From NCBI GenBank assembly GCA_028101545.1, contig JAOHKZ010000018.1, positions 1 through 45,456 of the forward strand: a DNA stretch of 45,456 nt, given 5' to 3'. Under the pieces are notes generated by a model that saw only the letters and a list, made by a program, of their open reading frames with translations, was not told the origin of the DNA and searched no databases. The translations under genes were made by a program, and so were the position numbers. This stretch comes from Opitutales bacterium. GTDB lineage: Bacteria > Verrucomicrobiota > Verrucomicrobiia > Opitutales > Seribacteraceae. Below, one piece after another: positions 8,710-18,161 of the stretch (positions within the stretch are counted from its first letter, which is position 1; each line of letters begins with the position of its first letter).

Positions 8710-9354
8710 TTAACTTTCCGGAGTCCAGCCGAGTACAATATTGAATTGAGCTTCGACCTCACCAAATTTTGAGTTTGGCAAAGGGTTAAAGGGAATGATT
8801 AGTGAGTTTCTGGCTGTTGAGTCCTTTACTCGTTTAAGGATAAAATCTTTTTTATTTCTCGGTTCACCTTTCACATAGCACTGTGTGGTTAATTTTCTTT
8901 TTCCTTTTGCTGAAACCGCCGTGTGAATGTGAGGCGTGCGTCCGGAATATGGGGACGGTTTTAGCGTGCGAAAAGAATAATTTCCTTTCGAATCAGTAAG
9001 GAATTTTCCATACCCCTGAAAATTGGAATCCAGCTTTTCACGCTTTCCTCCTCTTGAATGTAAGTAAATCCCATTATTATCGACCTGCCAAATCTCAACG
9101 AGTGCATTCCGAATGGGATTACCCTTTATGTCCGTTACCTTACCAGTGAGATAAGCAATTGTACCAACAGCCGGGGTGAGGGAATCATTAATGATGATCA
9201 AGTCATTATCGGTATCAATTGGCATCTTGTCGGGATAAAACGGTCCTTCGGTTTGACTGGGAGTAAGAGTCAGGGCTTCTGCCATTAATCCTGGTGTTAC
9301 AAAAAATGGTAGGGTTGAAAGAAAGGAACGACGGGGCAGATTTGGCAGATACAT
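8710..9354 (-). CDS. Secreted intradiol ring-cleavage dioxygenase (protocatechuate 3,4-dioxygenase-like)
   Basis: A 214-residue protein with an N-terminal RRSFL Tat-like motif and hydrophobic stretch, then TEGPFYP and the intradiol dioxygenase core. The non-haem Fe(III) ligands are all present: Y97 (NNGIYLHS), Y136 (PSPYSGRTPHIH), H142 and H144, with R139 at the substrate-activating arginine position. Y97 to Y136 is 39 residues, as in protocatechuate 3,4-dioxygenase (Tyr408/Tyr447). The Tyr-to-His loop is about seven residues shorter. This enzyme class opens catechol-type rings with O2. An exported, Tat-folded version suggests extracytoplasmic attack on aromatic material, though the substrate is unknown. 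It is divergent, 44 bp away, from the sugar dehydrogenase gene. Confidence 0.88.
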   Translation of the reverse strand: MYLPNLPRRSFLSTLPFFVTPGLMAEALTLTPSQTEGPFYPDKMPIDTDNDLIIINDSLTPAVGTIAYLTGKVTDIKGNPIRNALVEIWQVDNNGIYLHSRGGKREKLDSNFQGYGKFLTDSKGNYSFRTLKPSPYSGRTPHIHTAVSAKGKRKLTTQCYVKGEPRNKKDFILKRVKDSTARNSLIIPFNPLPNSKFGEVEAQFNIVLGWTPES

Positions 9355-9398
9355 AATTTAAATTTGTAATCCGTCCTAATAATTGTAAAGAGAAAAGC

Positions 9399-10616
9399 AT
9401 GAAACTCCTGCCTACTTTAATTTGTATTACGGTATATCTGGGATGTTTTGTTATTAAAACTTTTGCCGAAATCGAGACAGTAACCATTTCCATTCAGCAA
9501 GAACTGAAAGAAAGCGAAACGCCTAAACCGATCTCCTGGGTATTGTTGCCGGATGGATCAGGTCGCTCGCTTCTTGTTTTACAGGGCGGACAAATATTGG
9601 TCGTTCCTCCTGACCTGAAGGAATCAAAGATTACCTCCTTTTTAAAACTATCTCCTGATCAAATGATCGTGAAAGATTTTGAAGAAGGGCTATTGGGACT
9701 GGTCTTTCATCCCAAATATCGAAGTAATGGACTATTTTATCTCTATAATACTCTACAGAGTCCAAAACGGTCAGTTTTAGTTGAGCGTCGGGTGAAGGAT
9801 TTGAAAAGATTAGAATTGGATTCAAGCCACGATAGAACCTTACTTGAGATCGAACAGCCTTATTGGAACCATAATTCCGGCGTTCCTGAATTTGGTCCGG
9901 ATGGATATCTTTATCTTTCGACCGGAGACGGGGGAAATGCGAATGATCCGCACGACTTTTCTCAAAATACATTTTCCCTGCTCGGGAAAGTACTGCGAAT
10001 TGATGTTGATAAAAGAGAAGGAGCCCTGCAATACGGAATACCGGAAGATAATCCATTTAAGAATAAACCCGGTTATCGTGGTGAAATTTGGACCATTGGA
10101 ATGAGAAATCCCTGGCGTTTGCATTGGGATATTCCAAGCAATACACTTTTCTGCGCGGATGTGGGACAGCATCAGAAAGAAGAAATCAATGTGATAAAAA
10201 AAGGAGGTAATTATGGCTGGAGTTTTAGGGAGGGAACCGAAGTTTTTTCCCTAAAGAACCGAAAACCTTCTGCTGATATTGAATTTATTGATCCGGTTTT
10301 TGAATATGGGCACGATGAAGGAACCAGTGTAAGCGGGGGCATTGTTTACCGCGGAGATAATCACCCTGAATTATATGGACACTATATTTTTGGCGATTGG
10401 GGTACTGGGAAATGTTGGGCAATCAAGGTAAAAAATGATCTGGTAGTTTCCAAAAAATACATCGAATTTGTACTTGATGAAGAGGTGATTAATGATCTTC
10501 CAAAATTTGTGAACGGTAAACCGCAAAGCCCTTTCAAACCTGTAAATTTTTGTATATCTGCTAAAAATGAACTTGTCCTGCTTGACTGGCAGGGAAGTGT
10601 ATACTTTACCAGATAA
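9399..10616 (+). CDS. Secreted PQQ-dependent sugar dehydrogenase (GSDH beta-propeller)
   Basis: A 405-residue protein with a signal peptide (LLPTLICITVYLGCFVIKTFA) and the soluble aldose/glucose dehydrogenase propeller. Family landmarks are GLLGLVFHPKY, HNSGVPEFGPDGYLYL with STGDGG, EIWTIGMRNPWR, ADVGQHQKEEIN and GGNYGWSFREGT, in the expected order. Enzymes of this family oxidise sugars or related alcohols in the periplasm with PQQ. Many PVC-group members are uncharacterised, and no PQQ biosynthesis gene is seen here. The divergent arrangement with the dioxygenase (44-bp gap) suggests a shared regulatory region and joint use in periplasmic oxidation, which is an inference. Confidence 0.87.
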   Translation: MKLLPTLICITVYLGCFVIKTFAEIETVTISIQQELKESETPKPISWVLLPDGSGRSLLVLQGGQILVVPPDLKESKITSFLKLSPDQMIVKDFEEGLLGLVFHPKYRSNGLFYLYNTLQSPKRSVLVERRVKDLKRLELDSSHDRTLLEIEQPYWNHNSGVPEFGPDGYLYLSTGDGGNANDPHDFSQNTFSLLGKVLRIDVDKREGALQYGIPEDNPFKNKPGYRGEIWTIGMRNPWRLHWDIPSNTLFCADVGQHQKEEINVIKKGGNYGWSFREGTEVFSLKNRKPSADIEFIDPVFEYGHDEGTSVSGGIVYRGDNHPELYGHYIFGDWGTGKCWAIKVKNDLVVSKKYIEFVLDEEVINDLPKFVNGKPQSPFKPVNFCISAKNELVLLDWQGSVYFTR

Positions 10617-10681
10617 TTACTCCTGAGCATTAGAGAATGGCGGACTATTTCTCTTTGTATGCCTCACATGAAATTATCTCT

Positions 10682-11533
10682 CTATTCGATTGATTTGGTG
10701 GAATAATTAAAAAGAATAATTCGTCCTTCGAATTTCCCCTGAAAATAAACCCATGTCGAATCTCTCCCTCTAAAGAGATAAGGGTAGACTCCCTGCTGGG
10801 GCCATCGCCAACCATTTGTTTCGTTTCATATCCAAAGGCTGCCATCCTGCGTTGGAGAAGGGTAGAGCCAGCCCATTTCTGTATGATAAATCCATTGGCG
10901 TCCACTATCCAGGTAAGTTCCAAACCATGACAACTTTTTCCATCCGCCAGAAAGTTCGATGGCATTCTTTTGCCAGTTATTCAAGTCGAGCTGTTTCGGG
11001 GATTTGAACTTTTTGAGGGATCCCGCCCTTCTTCGGCATTGTTTACATCGAAGGCACGGAAGTAATATGTCGTGTCGTGAGAAAGTTCGCTGATTGAAGC
11101 GTGATACTGGGTTGCATTGCTTTCGAGCATGGCAGTTATCCGAATTCGGTCGGATGGGGAAATCTTTTGCTTACAAGGAAGCCCACTTCAAAACCGGCGA
11201 TCCTCCATCCGTTAAAATCTTTCCTGCTAAATGACGAGTTACATAACCATCAGTCTGAGCAGCTAAGGTTTGTAAGATTGGAAGAAAAATCTCATTCGAC
11301 GGGAGAGGTGTTGTTTCATTTTGATCGTCGATTGGAGAAGAATAGTTTCCGTCGGGCGTATGGTAGTCTCCGGCGTGTGACTGAAAGCTGAGTGAGTTAT
11401 CGCTCGGATCGTCAATCAGGGAGTAGGTGAAGAATTCCGAACACACGCGAACTTGGTCTTGCTTGGCTTTAACTCGTAAGTGGATGGAGGAGGAATTATT
11501 TTCATAATCGAACACCACGGCAGTGCGGAGTAA
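10682..11533 (-). pseudogene. Broken gene for a secreted cadherin / FN3-like / Trp-rich-module protein
   Basis: Coding sense is recoverable only by changing frame. On the minus strand from 11533 one frame gives LLRTAVVFDYENNSSS, a cadherin-type strand, preceded by a stop. After LAGKILTDGGSPVL near 11180 the sense shifts frame to GFEVGFLVSKRF and meets a TAA. It resumes in another frame as ATQYHASISELSHDTTYYF and RAFDVNNAEEGR (FN3-like). It shifts again to SLKKFKSPKQLDLNNW and GGWKKLSWFGTY, IYHTEMGWLYPSPTQDGS. It then crosses an in-frame TGA where Trp is expected, and ends NGWRWPQQGVYPYLFRG...STWVYFQGKFEG with a TAG at 10682. Several independent lesions mean it is not functional. Its domains match the intact protein at 44783-45456. 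Nothing else occupies 10617-11710. Confidence 0.85.
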
Positions 11534-11710
11534 CTACTTAAAGATTGGTTGACTATTAAATCTACAACCTGTTGTCGCGAATTCCTTGTGGGAGAGGGGG
11601 GATAAACTTTAACGAAGAAAGCGAACCGAATTGTTTGCAGAGGTTTATTTAAAAGCAGTGGATTATTCGTACACTCTGTTTCTCGGAACCACTGGAAATC
11701 GAGATTTTGT

Positions 11711-14170
11711 TTAAATCAGTTCGCGTAAATCGTTCACACCGAGGGAAAGGTTAGCCGCTTCGGATTCCTCAAATACTTGTTCGAGGAGTTTTTGTTTTCC
11801 TTTTTGAAGCTGAAGTACATTTTCCTCGACTGTGCTGGAGGTGATCAATTTGTAAACGGTTACTTGTTTGTCCTGTCCGATCCTGTGGGCACGATCGCTT
11901 GCCTGGGCCTCCGCTGCAGGATTCCACCAGGGGTCAAAATGGACAACAACATCGGCAGCGGTTAAATTTAATCCGGTTCCCCCTGCTTTGAGCGAGATCA
12001 AGAAGACGGGGACGGTATCGTCTTCCTGGAAGCGGTCAACTTGAGCCATGCGGTCTTTTGATGATCCGTCCAGGTAGCAAAAGGGGAGCCCGGCGGCTTC
12101 GAGTTCAGCTTTTAATAGTTCGAGCACTTTTACAAATTGAGAAAAAACGAGCATACGGTGCTCCCCTTCGAGGCAGTTGTAAAGGAGCTGAAGAAAGGCG
12201 TTCATTTTTGCCGATTGATCGGGAGGGAAGTCCGGATTTATAAGTCGGGGGTCACAACAGGTCTGCCGCAGTCGGAGAAGCTGGGTGAGGGTTTTCATCC
12301 GCATCGCTCCATCGGAGGCTCCAGTATCCGCCATTTTATCGAGTTCTGTCTCTGCGGATTGACGAACTTTGGCATAACATTCCTGTTGATCCTCGGTCAT
12401 GTCGACATAGAGAACTTGCTCGATCTTATCCGGTAGTTCAGGGGCAACCTCTTTTTTGCTTCGTCGAAGAAGGTAGGGTGCAGATTCCTTGAGGATTCGT
12501 TGTTCATGCCAAATGCGCTCATCTCCACGGGAGGAGGTGGGCAGGCTGGGACGGGCACCAGGAAGAAGAAATTCGAGAAGGGAGAGTAGGTCGGATACGC
12601 TGTTTTCAATCGGTGTGCCAGTAAGTAATACACGCCCTTCGGAAGTTAGGGATGACATGGCTTTGGCGTTGTTTGTTTTTCGATTCTTCAAATGCTGTGC
12701 TTCATCTCCAATTACGCATAAAAATGGTATGGATTCAAAGAGTTCAACATCTCGAACTAGGGTGCCATAGGAAGTAATGACAAGATCGTGTTTTCCAAGG
12801 ACGGCTTTATCTTCAGTACGGTTGCTACCATGGTGAATATAAGTGGAGAATTCCGGGCAGAATCGTCCTGCTTCGCGTTTCCAGTTTTCTAGGAGCGTGG
12901 CAGGGCAGACAACCAGTGAAACCGTCGAAAAACCTCGTTCCTGACGAAGAGCGGAGAGAAAAGCAAGGGCTTGCAAGGTTTTTCCCAGCCCCATTTCATC
13001 GGCAAGAATACCACCCAGTTGGTTACGAAAAAGGTGAAGTAGCCAAGCGACCCCGGTTGTTTGATAGGGGCGAAGGGTGTTTTTGAGCAAATCGTTTACT
13101 TTTGGAGTTGGCAAGGCAGAGAGGTCGCGCAGTGCAGTGCTCCGTTTTTTCCACATGGCCGGTGGTTTAAACCGAGGGTCGGCTTCAACCAAAAATTCCT
13201 CGAGGGCAGGTGCCTGAAATTTTTCAACCGGATGACATGTACGAGCGAGCAAGGGAGCATCCGGATTACCCGAGATTCTTTTTTGTAGCCGGCTAGCCTT
13301 ATCCTTAAGGTCACGGGTGAGGAGGTAGACTTTTTTTCCGTGTCGAATATGATTTTTTCCGGTGGCGAGTGCATGTTCAAGTTCGTCCATGGGTACATCG
13401 CCGGCAAGTATGCTTACCTCAACCTCGGCCATTTCTGAAGATTCAGATGCAGATGTTCGCAACTCCGCTTTTTTTATAACGGAAGTGAGTTTACGAAAAT
13501 TATCGGTAAATTCGGCATCGAAATCGAGCTCGAGGTCTTCCTGGTGGCTGGCAAGAAAATCGAGAACTTTGGATTCATCACGTAACCACCACCAGTGACG
13601 GTGTGAACGGTCACGCAGAAAATTCCATTCCCTCATTAATCTGAGGACTTCTTTGTAGCCTGGGTGTTGGGAGGAAGGCAAAATAATCCGAAGGTATTCG
13701 GTTGACCCTTCAACCTCGATTGCCGGTCCGTTGTATTCTGGCTCGTTACGAATGGGGGCCGGGGTATCCTCATAGGTGCTTTCAGGAATTTCACGAACGG
13801 GTCTTGGGCGTTCGGGCTCGGGGAGTTCAATGTATTCACTGACTCCGTCTAATTCGCCATCTATCCATTCGATTGGATTTTCTGGATCATTGGCCGGAAA
13901 GAAGCAGGGTATATTTGACAGTAGTTTGAGCAGTTCGCCTGTTTGCCTGAGATCGAGCTGAAGGAAAGAGGTAATAGCTCCGCCACACCATTGGGAAAGT
14001 GCGAAGAGGGCAGATCGTTCGGCATCTCCAAGATCGGCGAATGCGGTTGGAGGAATTTTTTCCGGAGTTGCCCGGGAACCATCTTCCAGTTCAATTTCGA
14101 TTTTGGCCGGAATGGCATTCCTTTGCACGCAACCCGCCATGGTGGGGGGGAGGAGGATACGGATTTTCAC
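11711..14170 (-). CDS. SNF2/Rad54-family DNA-dependent ATPase (helicase-like)
   Basis: An 819-residue protein. Residues ~1-360 are a family-specific N-terminus with no motif I can name. The SNF2 ATPase core follows: LRPYQTTGVAWL (Q motif region), DEMGLGKT (Walker A), DEAQHLKN (motif II, DEAQ rather than DEAH), LLTGTPIEN (motif III), then the helicase C domain with VFSQF, LISLKAGGTGLNL, and the terminal HRIGQDKQVTVYKL. Such bacterial HepA/RapA-like enzymes translocate on double-stranded DNA and remodel protein-DNA complexes; the specific client here is unknown. Its start overlaps the alaS stop by 4 nt (ATGA), so it is translated from the leuB-alaS message. Confidence 0.92.
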   Translation of the reverse strand: MKIRILLPPTMAGCVQRNAIPAKIEIELEDGSRATPEKIPPTAFADLGDAERSALFALSQWCGGAITSFLQLDLRQTGELLKLLSNIPCFFPANDPENPIEWIDGELDGVSEYIELPEPERPRPVREIPESTYEDTPAPIRNEPEYNGPAIEVEGSTEYLRIILPSSQHPGYKEVLRLMREWNFLRDRSHRHWWWLRDESKVLDFLASHQEDLELDFDAEFTDNFRKLTSVIKKAELRTSASESSEMAEVEVSILAGDVPMDELEHALATGKNHIRHGKKVYLLTRDLKDKASRLQKRISGNPDAPLLARTCHPVEKFQAPALEEFLVEADPRFKPPAMWKKRSTALRDLSALPTPKVNDLLKNTLRPYQTTGVAWLLHLFRNQLGGILADEMGLGKTLQALAFLSALRQERGFSTVSLVVCPATLLENWKREAGRFCPEFSTYIHHGSNRTEDKAVLGKHDLVITSYGTLVRDVELFESIPFLCVIGDEAQHLKNRKTNNAKAMSSLTSEGRVLLTGTPIENSVSDLLSLLEFLLPGARPSLPTSSRGDERIWHEQRILKESAPYLLRRSKKEVAPELPDKIEQVLYVDMTEDQQECYAKVRQSAETELDKMADTGASDGAMRMKTLTQLLRLRQTCCDPRLINPDFPPDQSAKMNAFLQLLYNCLEGEHRMLVFSQFVKVLELLKAELEAAGLPFCYLDGSSKDRMAQVDRFQEDDTVPVFLISLKAGGTGLNLTAADVVVHFDPWWNPAAEAQASDRAHRIGQDKQVTVYKLITSSTVEENVLQLQKGKQKLLEQVFEESEAANLSLGVNDLRELI

Positions 14171-16851
14171 CCTTCGGAAGTGAAGGAAATGCCGTTCAGG
14201 GCCTCGTTAAGGTCTTTGCCTGCCGGAGCACCCCCCATGGCAAAATCAGGTTTCCCTCCGCCTTTTCCACCCAGTTTTCCTGCGAGTTTACTTAAATATT
14301 TACCCGCCTGATGACCCGTGTCGACAGCTTTCTGTGAGCAAATGCAAACCATTCCACATTTTCCGCTGGACTCGCTTACGAGAAGAACGATCGAGGGAGC
14401 TGCCCGTTTATTTACCTGAGCAGCGAGTGAACGTAAGTCATTGGGATTAAGGTTGGGAACAACTGCTTTAATCAGGCGAAGGTTGCCGTTTTCTTCGGCT
14501 TGCTCAATTAGTTTATCTGCCAGCCCAGCCTGTCCCTTTTGTTCGAATGCCCGAAGTTTTTTATCCAAGTCTTTGTTTTTGGCCTGCATCTGTACGATAC
14601 GGTCGGCCAATTCGTTTGGTTTGCATGCAAGTTGGCGGGTAAGTTGTTGGATAAGAGAGACTCGTTGGTCAGTCCACTGATAGGCGGAAAGACCCGCTAC
14701 TGCCTCGATCCGACGGGTGCCGGCAGAAATAGCGGATTCGCTGGTGATGCGAAGCGAACCAATTTCACCCGCTGATGAAACATGAGTTCCACCGCAAAGT
14801 TCCTGGCTCCATCCCCCAAGGTTTACCACACGAACAGTATCTCCATATTTTTCATCAAAGAAAGCGATGACTTCTTCGGGTTTTTCCGAAAAGGGAACTT
14901 CGTAGCTTTCCAATTTGTCGTTGAGAAGGAGTTTCTCGTTGGAAATTCGTTCGATTTCTTCAATTTGTTCGGGTTTGATTCCCTCGAAGTGAGAAAAGTC
15001 GAAGCGCAGGCGATCGGGTTCTACCAGAGATCCTGCCTGTCTGATATGATCACCGAGAACTTTCCTCAGTGCCCAGTGCAAAACATGGGTTGCGGTGTGG
15101 TGCCTTTGTATAGCTTTGCGCCTTTCAATATCGACATTGAGAACAGCTGTCTGTCCGGCTAAGTTAGAATCGGTTGATGTGGATTTGAGTGCATGAAGAA
15201 AGCGGCCAGATCCATCTTTTACCACATCCGTAATAACATGTATCTGATTGTTGATAAAGACTGTTCCAGAATCTCCCACTTGGCCCCCCATTTCTGCATA
15301 AAATGGCGATTTTTCAAAAGCTAAATAGGTCGTTTTTTCTTGAGTCACACAATCCATACAGTTGGTTGAAAAACCTTCCAGATTCGACGGGGCATAACCA
15401 ACAAATTCGGTGGCGTTGGCAGAATCCTCTTCCTCACTCACGAGAATATCGACTGATTTACGAGCCTGCCTGGCCCGTTCGCGCTGTTTTTCCATTTCCT
15501 GTTCGAATTCTTCGCCATCCACAGAAAGGCCGGATTCACGGGCCATTAATTCGGTCAGGTCGAGGGGGAAACCAAAGGTATCATACAATTTAAATGCAAA
15601 GGAGCCAGTTAACAGATCGCCTTTGCTCATCCCTTCGATCTCGCGATTAAACAGGTCGATTCCCCGGTCGAGTGTTTTATTAAAGGACTCTTCCTCGGAT
15701 CGAAGCGTTTTTACAATCAGATCTTCTCTCGTTTTAAGTTCGGGAAAGAAATTGCCCATTTGATTGATTAGAGTAGGGGCAAGTAAATGAAAGAAAGGTT
15801 CTTCGAATCCAAGAGTTCGCCCATAACGAATACCACGGCGAAGAATGCGACGGAGTACATAATTGCGATCTCCATTGCCGGGTAAAATTCCGTCGGCAAT
15901 CGAGAAGCAGAGTGCACGCAAATGATCACCAATTACCCGAAAGGCAATATCCACTTCCTCCTGCTCATTGGAAGGGATACCATCAGCGGGTAAGGTCGAC
16001 TGGTAGGTTTTGCCAGAGAGTTCCTTTATTTTTTCAAAAATGGGTGAGAATACATCGGTATCGTAATTGGAGGTCGGTTTTGAAAAATCAGTGAATCCAT
16101 TGGTTGACTGCATCACCGCGGCAACCCGCTCGAATCCCATTCCGGTATCCACATGCTGGGCAGAGAGAGGAGAGAAATTTCCTTGGCGGTCAGCGTTGAA
16201 TTGTATGAAGACGAGGTTCCATATCTCGATGCATAGATGGGAGTCAGCGTTGACCAGTTCCCCCTTAGTATTTCCGTCTGGTGTTAGGTCAATATGGAGT
16301 TCACTACATGGTCCACAAGGCCCGGTTTCCCCCATCATCCAAAAATTATCTTTTTTATCGCCGTTTACTACATGGATTTTTGGATCGAGTCCGGATTTTT
16401 CAAAAATAGCACTCCAAAAATCATGGGCTTCCTGATCAAAATCAGCCGGTTCGCCTTCGCCGGGTTTGTAAACGGTAGCGTAAAGCCGTTCGGCGGGAAA
16501 TTTCCATACTTCGGTTAATAATTCCCAACTCCATTCAATTGCCTCCTTTTTAAAGTAGTCGCCAAATGACCAATTTCCCAACATTTCGAAGAATGTATGG
16601 TGGTAGGTGTCAAAGCCAACATCTTCCAAATCATTATGTTTACCACCGGCACGGATGCATTTTTGTGTGTCAGCGGCTCTTTTAAAAGGTGCCTTTTGAT
16701 CTCCAAGGAAATAGGGAACAAATTGGTTCATCCCCGCATTGGTAAACAGAAGATTTGGAGATTCGGGGAGTAGAGGAGCTGAATTTACGACCTGATGCTC
16801 CTTGGAGGCAAAAAAATCGAGAAAGGATTTACGGATTTCCTGAGCATTCAT
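14167..16851 (-). CDS. alaS: Alanyl-tRNA synthetase
   Basis: An 894-residue class II synthetase that charges tRNA-Ala. The catalytic core shows LLFTNAGMNQFVPYFLG, CIRAGGKHNDLEDVG (motif 2 region), HTFFEMLGNWSFGDY and motif 3 around GMGFERVAAVMQ. The editing domain has HHTATHVLHW and the CGGTH zinc/editing motif. The C-terminal coiled coil and oligomerisation domain ends with the Gly-rich GKLGGKGGGKPD segment. Length is normal (E. coli 876). It lies 14 bp downstream of leuB and overlaps the SNF2 gene by 4 nt. Start ATG at 16851. Confidence 0.97.
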   Translation of the reverse strand: MNAQEIRKSFLDFFASKEHQVVNSAPLLPESPNLLFTNAGMNQFVPYFLGDQKAPFKRAADTQKCIRAGGKHNDLEDVGFDTYHHTFFEMLGNWSFGDYFKKEAIEWSWELLTEVWKFPAERLYATVYKPGEGEPADFDQEAHDFWSAIFEKSGLDPKIHVVNGDKKDNFWMMGETGPCGPCSELHIDLTPDGNTKGELVNADSHLCIEIWNLVFIQFNADRQGNFSPLSAQHVDTGMGFERVAAVMQSTNGFTDFSKPTSNYDTDVFSPIFEKIKELSGKTYQSTLPADGIPSNEQEEVDIAFRVIGDHLRALCFSIADGILPGNGDRNYVLRRILRRGIRYGRTLGFEEPFFHLLAPTLINQMGNFFPELKTREDLIVKTLRSEEESFNKTLDRGIDLFNREIEGMSKGDLLTGSFAFKLYDTFGFPLDLTELMARESGLSVDGEEFEQEMEKQRERARQARKSVDILVSEEEDSANATEFVGYAPSNLEGFSTNCMDCVTQEKTTYLAFEKSPFYAEMGGQVGDSGTVFINNQIHVITDVVKDGSGRFLHALKSTSTDSNLAGQTAVLNVDIERRKAIQRHHTATHVLHWALRKVLGDHIRQAGSLVEPDRLRFDFSHFEGIKPEQIEEIERISNEKLLLNDKLESYEVPFSEKPEEVIAFFDEKYGDTVRVVNLGGWSQELCGGTHVSSAGEIGSLRITSESAISAGTRRIEAVAGLSAYQWTDQRVSLIQQLTRQLACKPNELADRIVQMQAKNKDLDKKLRAFEQKGQAGLADKLIEQAEENGNLRLIKAVVPNLNPNDLRSLAAQVNKRAAPSIVLLVSESSGKCGMVCICSQKAVDTGHQAGKYLSKLAGKLGGKGGGKPDFAMGGAPAGKDLNEALNGISFTSEG

Positions 16852-16865
16852 GAAAAACCTAGCAA

Positions 16866-17981
16866 TTATTTTAAGCGGTCGATGATTGCCTGACCCATTT
16901 CTGCGGTGCCAACAGAATCCGCGCCTTGAGCGATATCTCCAGTTCGGAGACCGGAACGGATCGTTTCCTTAACTGCATTTTCAACTGAATTCGCTTCCTT
17001 TTCTAATCCGAAGCTGTAACGAAGCATAAGGGCGGCACTCAAAACCTGTGCACATGGGTTAGCCAAGCCTTTGCCTGCAATATCAGGAGCTGTTCCACCA
17101 GCTGGTTCATACAGTCCGAAAGGAAGGTTGAGACTGTTTTTCTGTGTTCCAAGAGATGCGGATGCGAGCATGCCGAGGGATCCGCAAATGACTGCCAATT
17201 CGTCAGATAAAATGTCTCCGAACATGTTTTCGGTGAGAAGGACATCAAACTGATTTGGGTCGCGTACCAATTGCATAGCCGCATTATCAACATACATGTG
17301 AGAAAGCTCAATGTCAGGGTTATGTTTTTGGACACAATTGATCACAGTATCTCGCCAAAGAACAGAAGTCTCGAGAACATTTGCTTTATCGACAGAGCAG
17401 ATCCGTCCTTCCCGGAGAGTGGCTGCCGTTATTGCAAGTTCGGTTATACGCTCAATTTCACTGGTACGATAAACCATTGTGTCAATTGCCTGCTTCTCTC
17501 CATTTTCCAATGTCTTTGTTTCTTTTGGTTGTCCAAAATAGATTCCGCCTGTGAGTTCGCGCACGCAGAGTGTATCAATTCCGTTGGCGACGGTATCAGG
17601 TCGTAGAGGAGAGAGGTCGGACAGTTCTGGATACAGGTTGCCTGGGCGAAGGTTTGCGAAAAGTTCAAACGCTTTTCGTATGGGAAGAAGAGCAGCGCGT
17701 TCTGGTTGTTCTTTGGGTGGCAGGTTTTCCCATTTAGGACCACCAACTGAACCGAAAAGGATTGCGTCGACTTCGCGGCAGGCTGCAAGAGTAGATTCTG
17801 GAAGAGCTTGTCCATGGTTATCTATGCCAATGCCACCCACATCGTGGTTGCTCGTTTCAATGGAGAATCCGTGTAGGGTACCAAGTTTTTTAAGCACTTC
17901 AAGAGCGATATCCATGACCTCCGGTCCGATCCCGTCGCCGGGTAGTGTAGTAAATCGTAATGTTTTCATTGAAACGAGCAT
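16866..17981 (-). CDS. leuB: 3-isopropylmalate dehydrogenase
   Basis: Up to 371 residues. It oxidises and decarboxylates 3-isopropylmalate with NAD+ in leucine synthesis. Motifs: TTLPGDGIGPEVM at the N-terminus, ILFGSVGGPKWENLP, the ELTGGIYFG loop, MYVDNAAMQLVRDP (catalytic Tyr/Lys region), and LTENMFGDILSDE with the terminal GTAPDIAGKGLANP NAD-binding segment. The ATG at 17969 (MKTLRFTTLPG) matches the usual family start better than the ATG at 17981, which adds MLVS. No good ribosome binding site decides between them. First gene of leuB-alaS-SNF2; divergent from nusA. Confidence 0.96.
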   Translation of the reverse strand: MLVSMKTLRFTTLPGDGIGPEVMDIALEVLKKLGTLHGFSIETSNHDVGGIGIDNHGQALPESTLAACREVDAILFGSVGGPKWENLPPKEQPERAALLPIRKAFELFANLRPGNLYPELSDLSPLRPDTVANGIDTLCVRELTGGIYFGQPKETKTLENGEKQAIDTMVYRTSEIERITELAITAATLREGRICSVDKANVLETSVLWRDTVINCVQKHNPDIELSHMYVDNAAMQLVRDPNQFDVLLTENMFGDILSDELAVICGSLGMLASASLGTQKNSLNLPFGLYEPAGGTAPDIAGKGLANPCAQVLSAALMLRYSFGLEKEANSVENAVKETIRSGLRTGDIAQGADSVGTAEMGQAIIDRLK

Positions 17982-18047
17982 CCATAAGGTTTAACAGCCA
18001 TTCTGCAACGTTGAAAACATGGGGTCCCTTACCAAAGCATGATGTAA

Positions 18048-18075
18048 TTGACAAAAACATCTAATTAGGTATGTT
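18048..18075 (+). promoter_or_regulatory. Sigma-70-type promoter for nusA
   Basis: TTGACA (18048-18053, all six consensus bases) is followed after 16 bp by TATGTT (18070-18075, four of six). Transcription would begin near 18082, leaving a leader of about 80 nt before the nusA ATG at 18162. The leader contains a complete intrinsic terminator. Confidence 0.55.
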
Positions 18076-18105
18076 AATTCTTTTTAACAGTCTCATCCTC
18101 GAAGG

Positions 18106-18128
18106 AGCGAGCCCTGCTCGCTTTTTTT
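18106..18128 (+). terminator. Intrinsic terminator in the nusA leader (candidate attenuator)
   Basis: A 6-bp stem AGCGAG (18106-18111) / CTCGCT (18117-18122) with a 5-nt loop CCCTG is followed by a run of seven T (18122-18128). It sits 34 bp before the nusA ATG. No gene on the plus strand ends upstream (leuB runs the other way), so the only transcript it can stop is the nusA leader itself. That makes it a candidate attenuator. Confidence 0.75.
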
Positions 18129-18161
18129 GTTTATAAATTAACCCACCGAAACACATCAATC

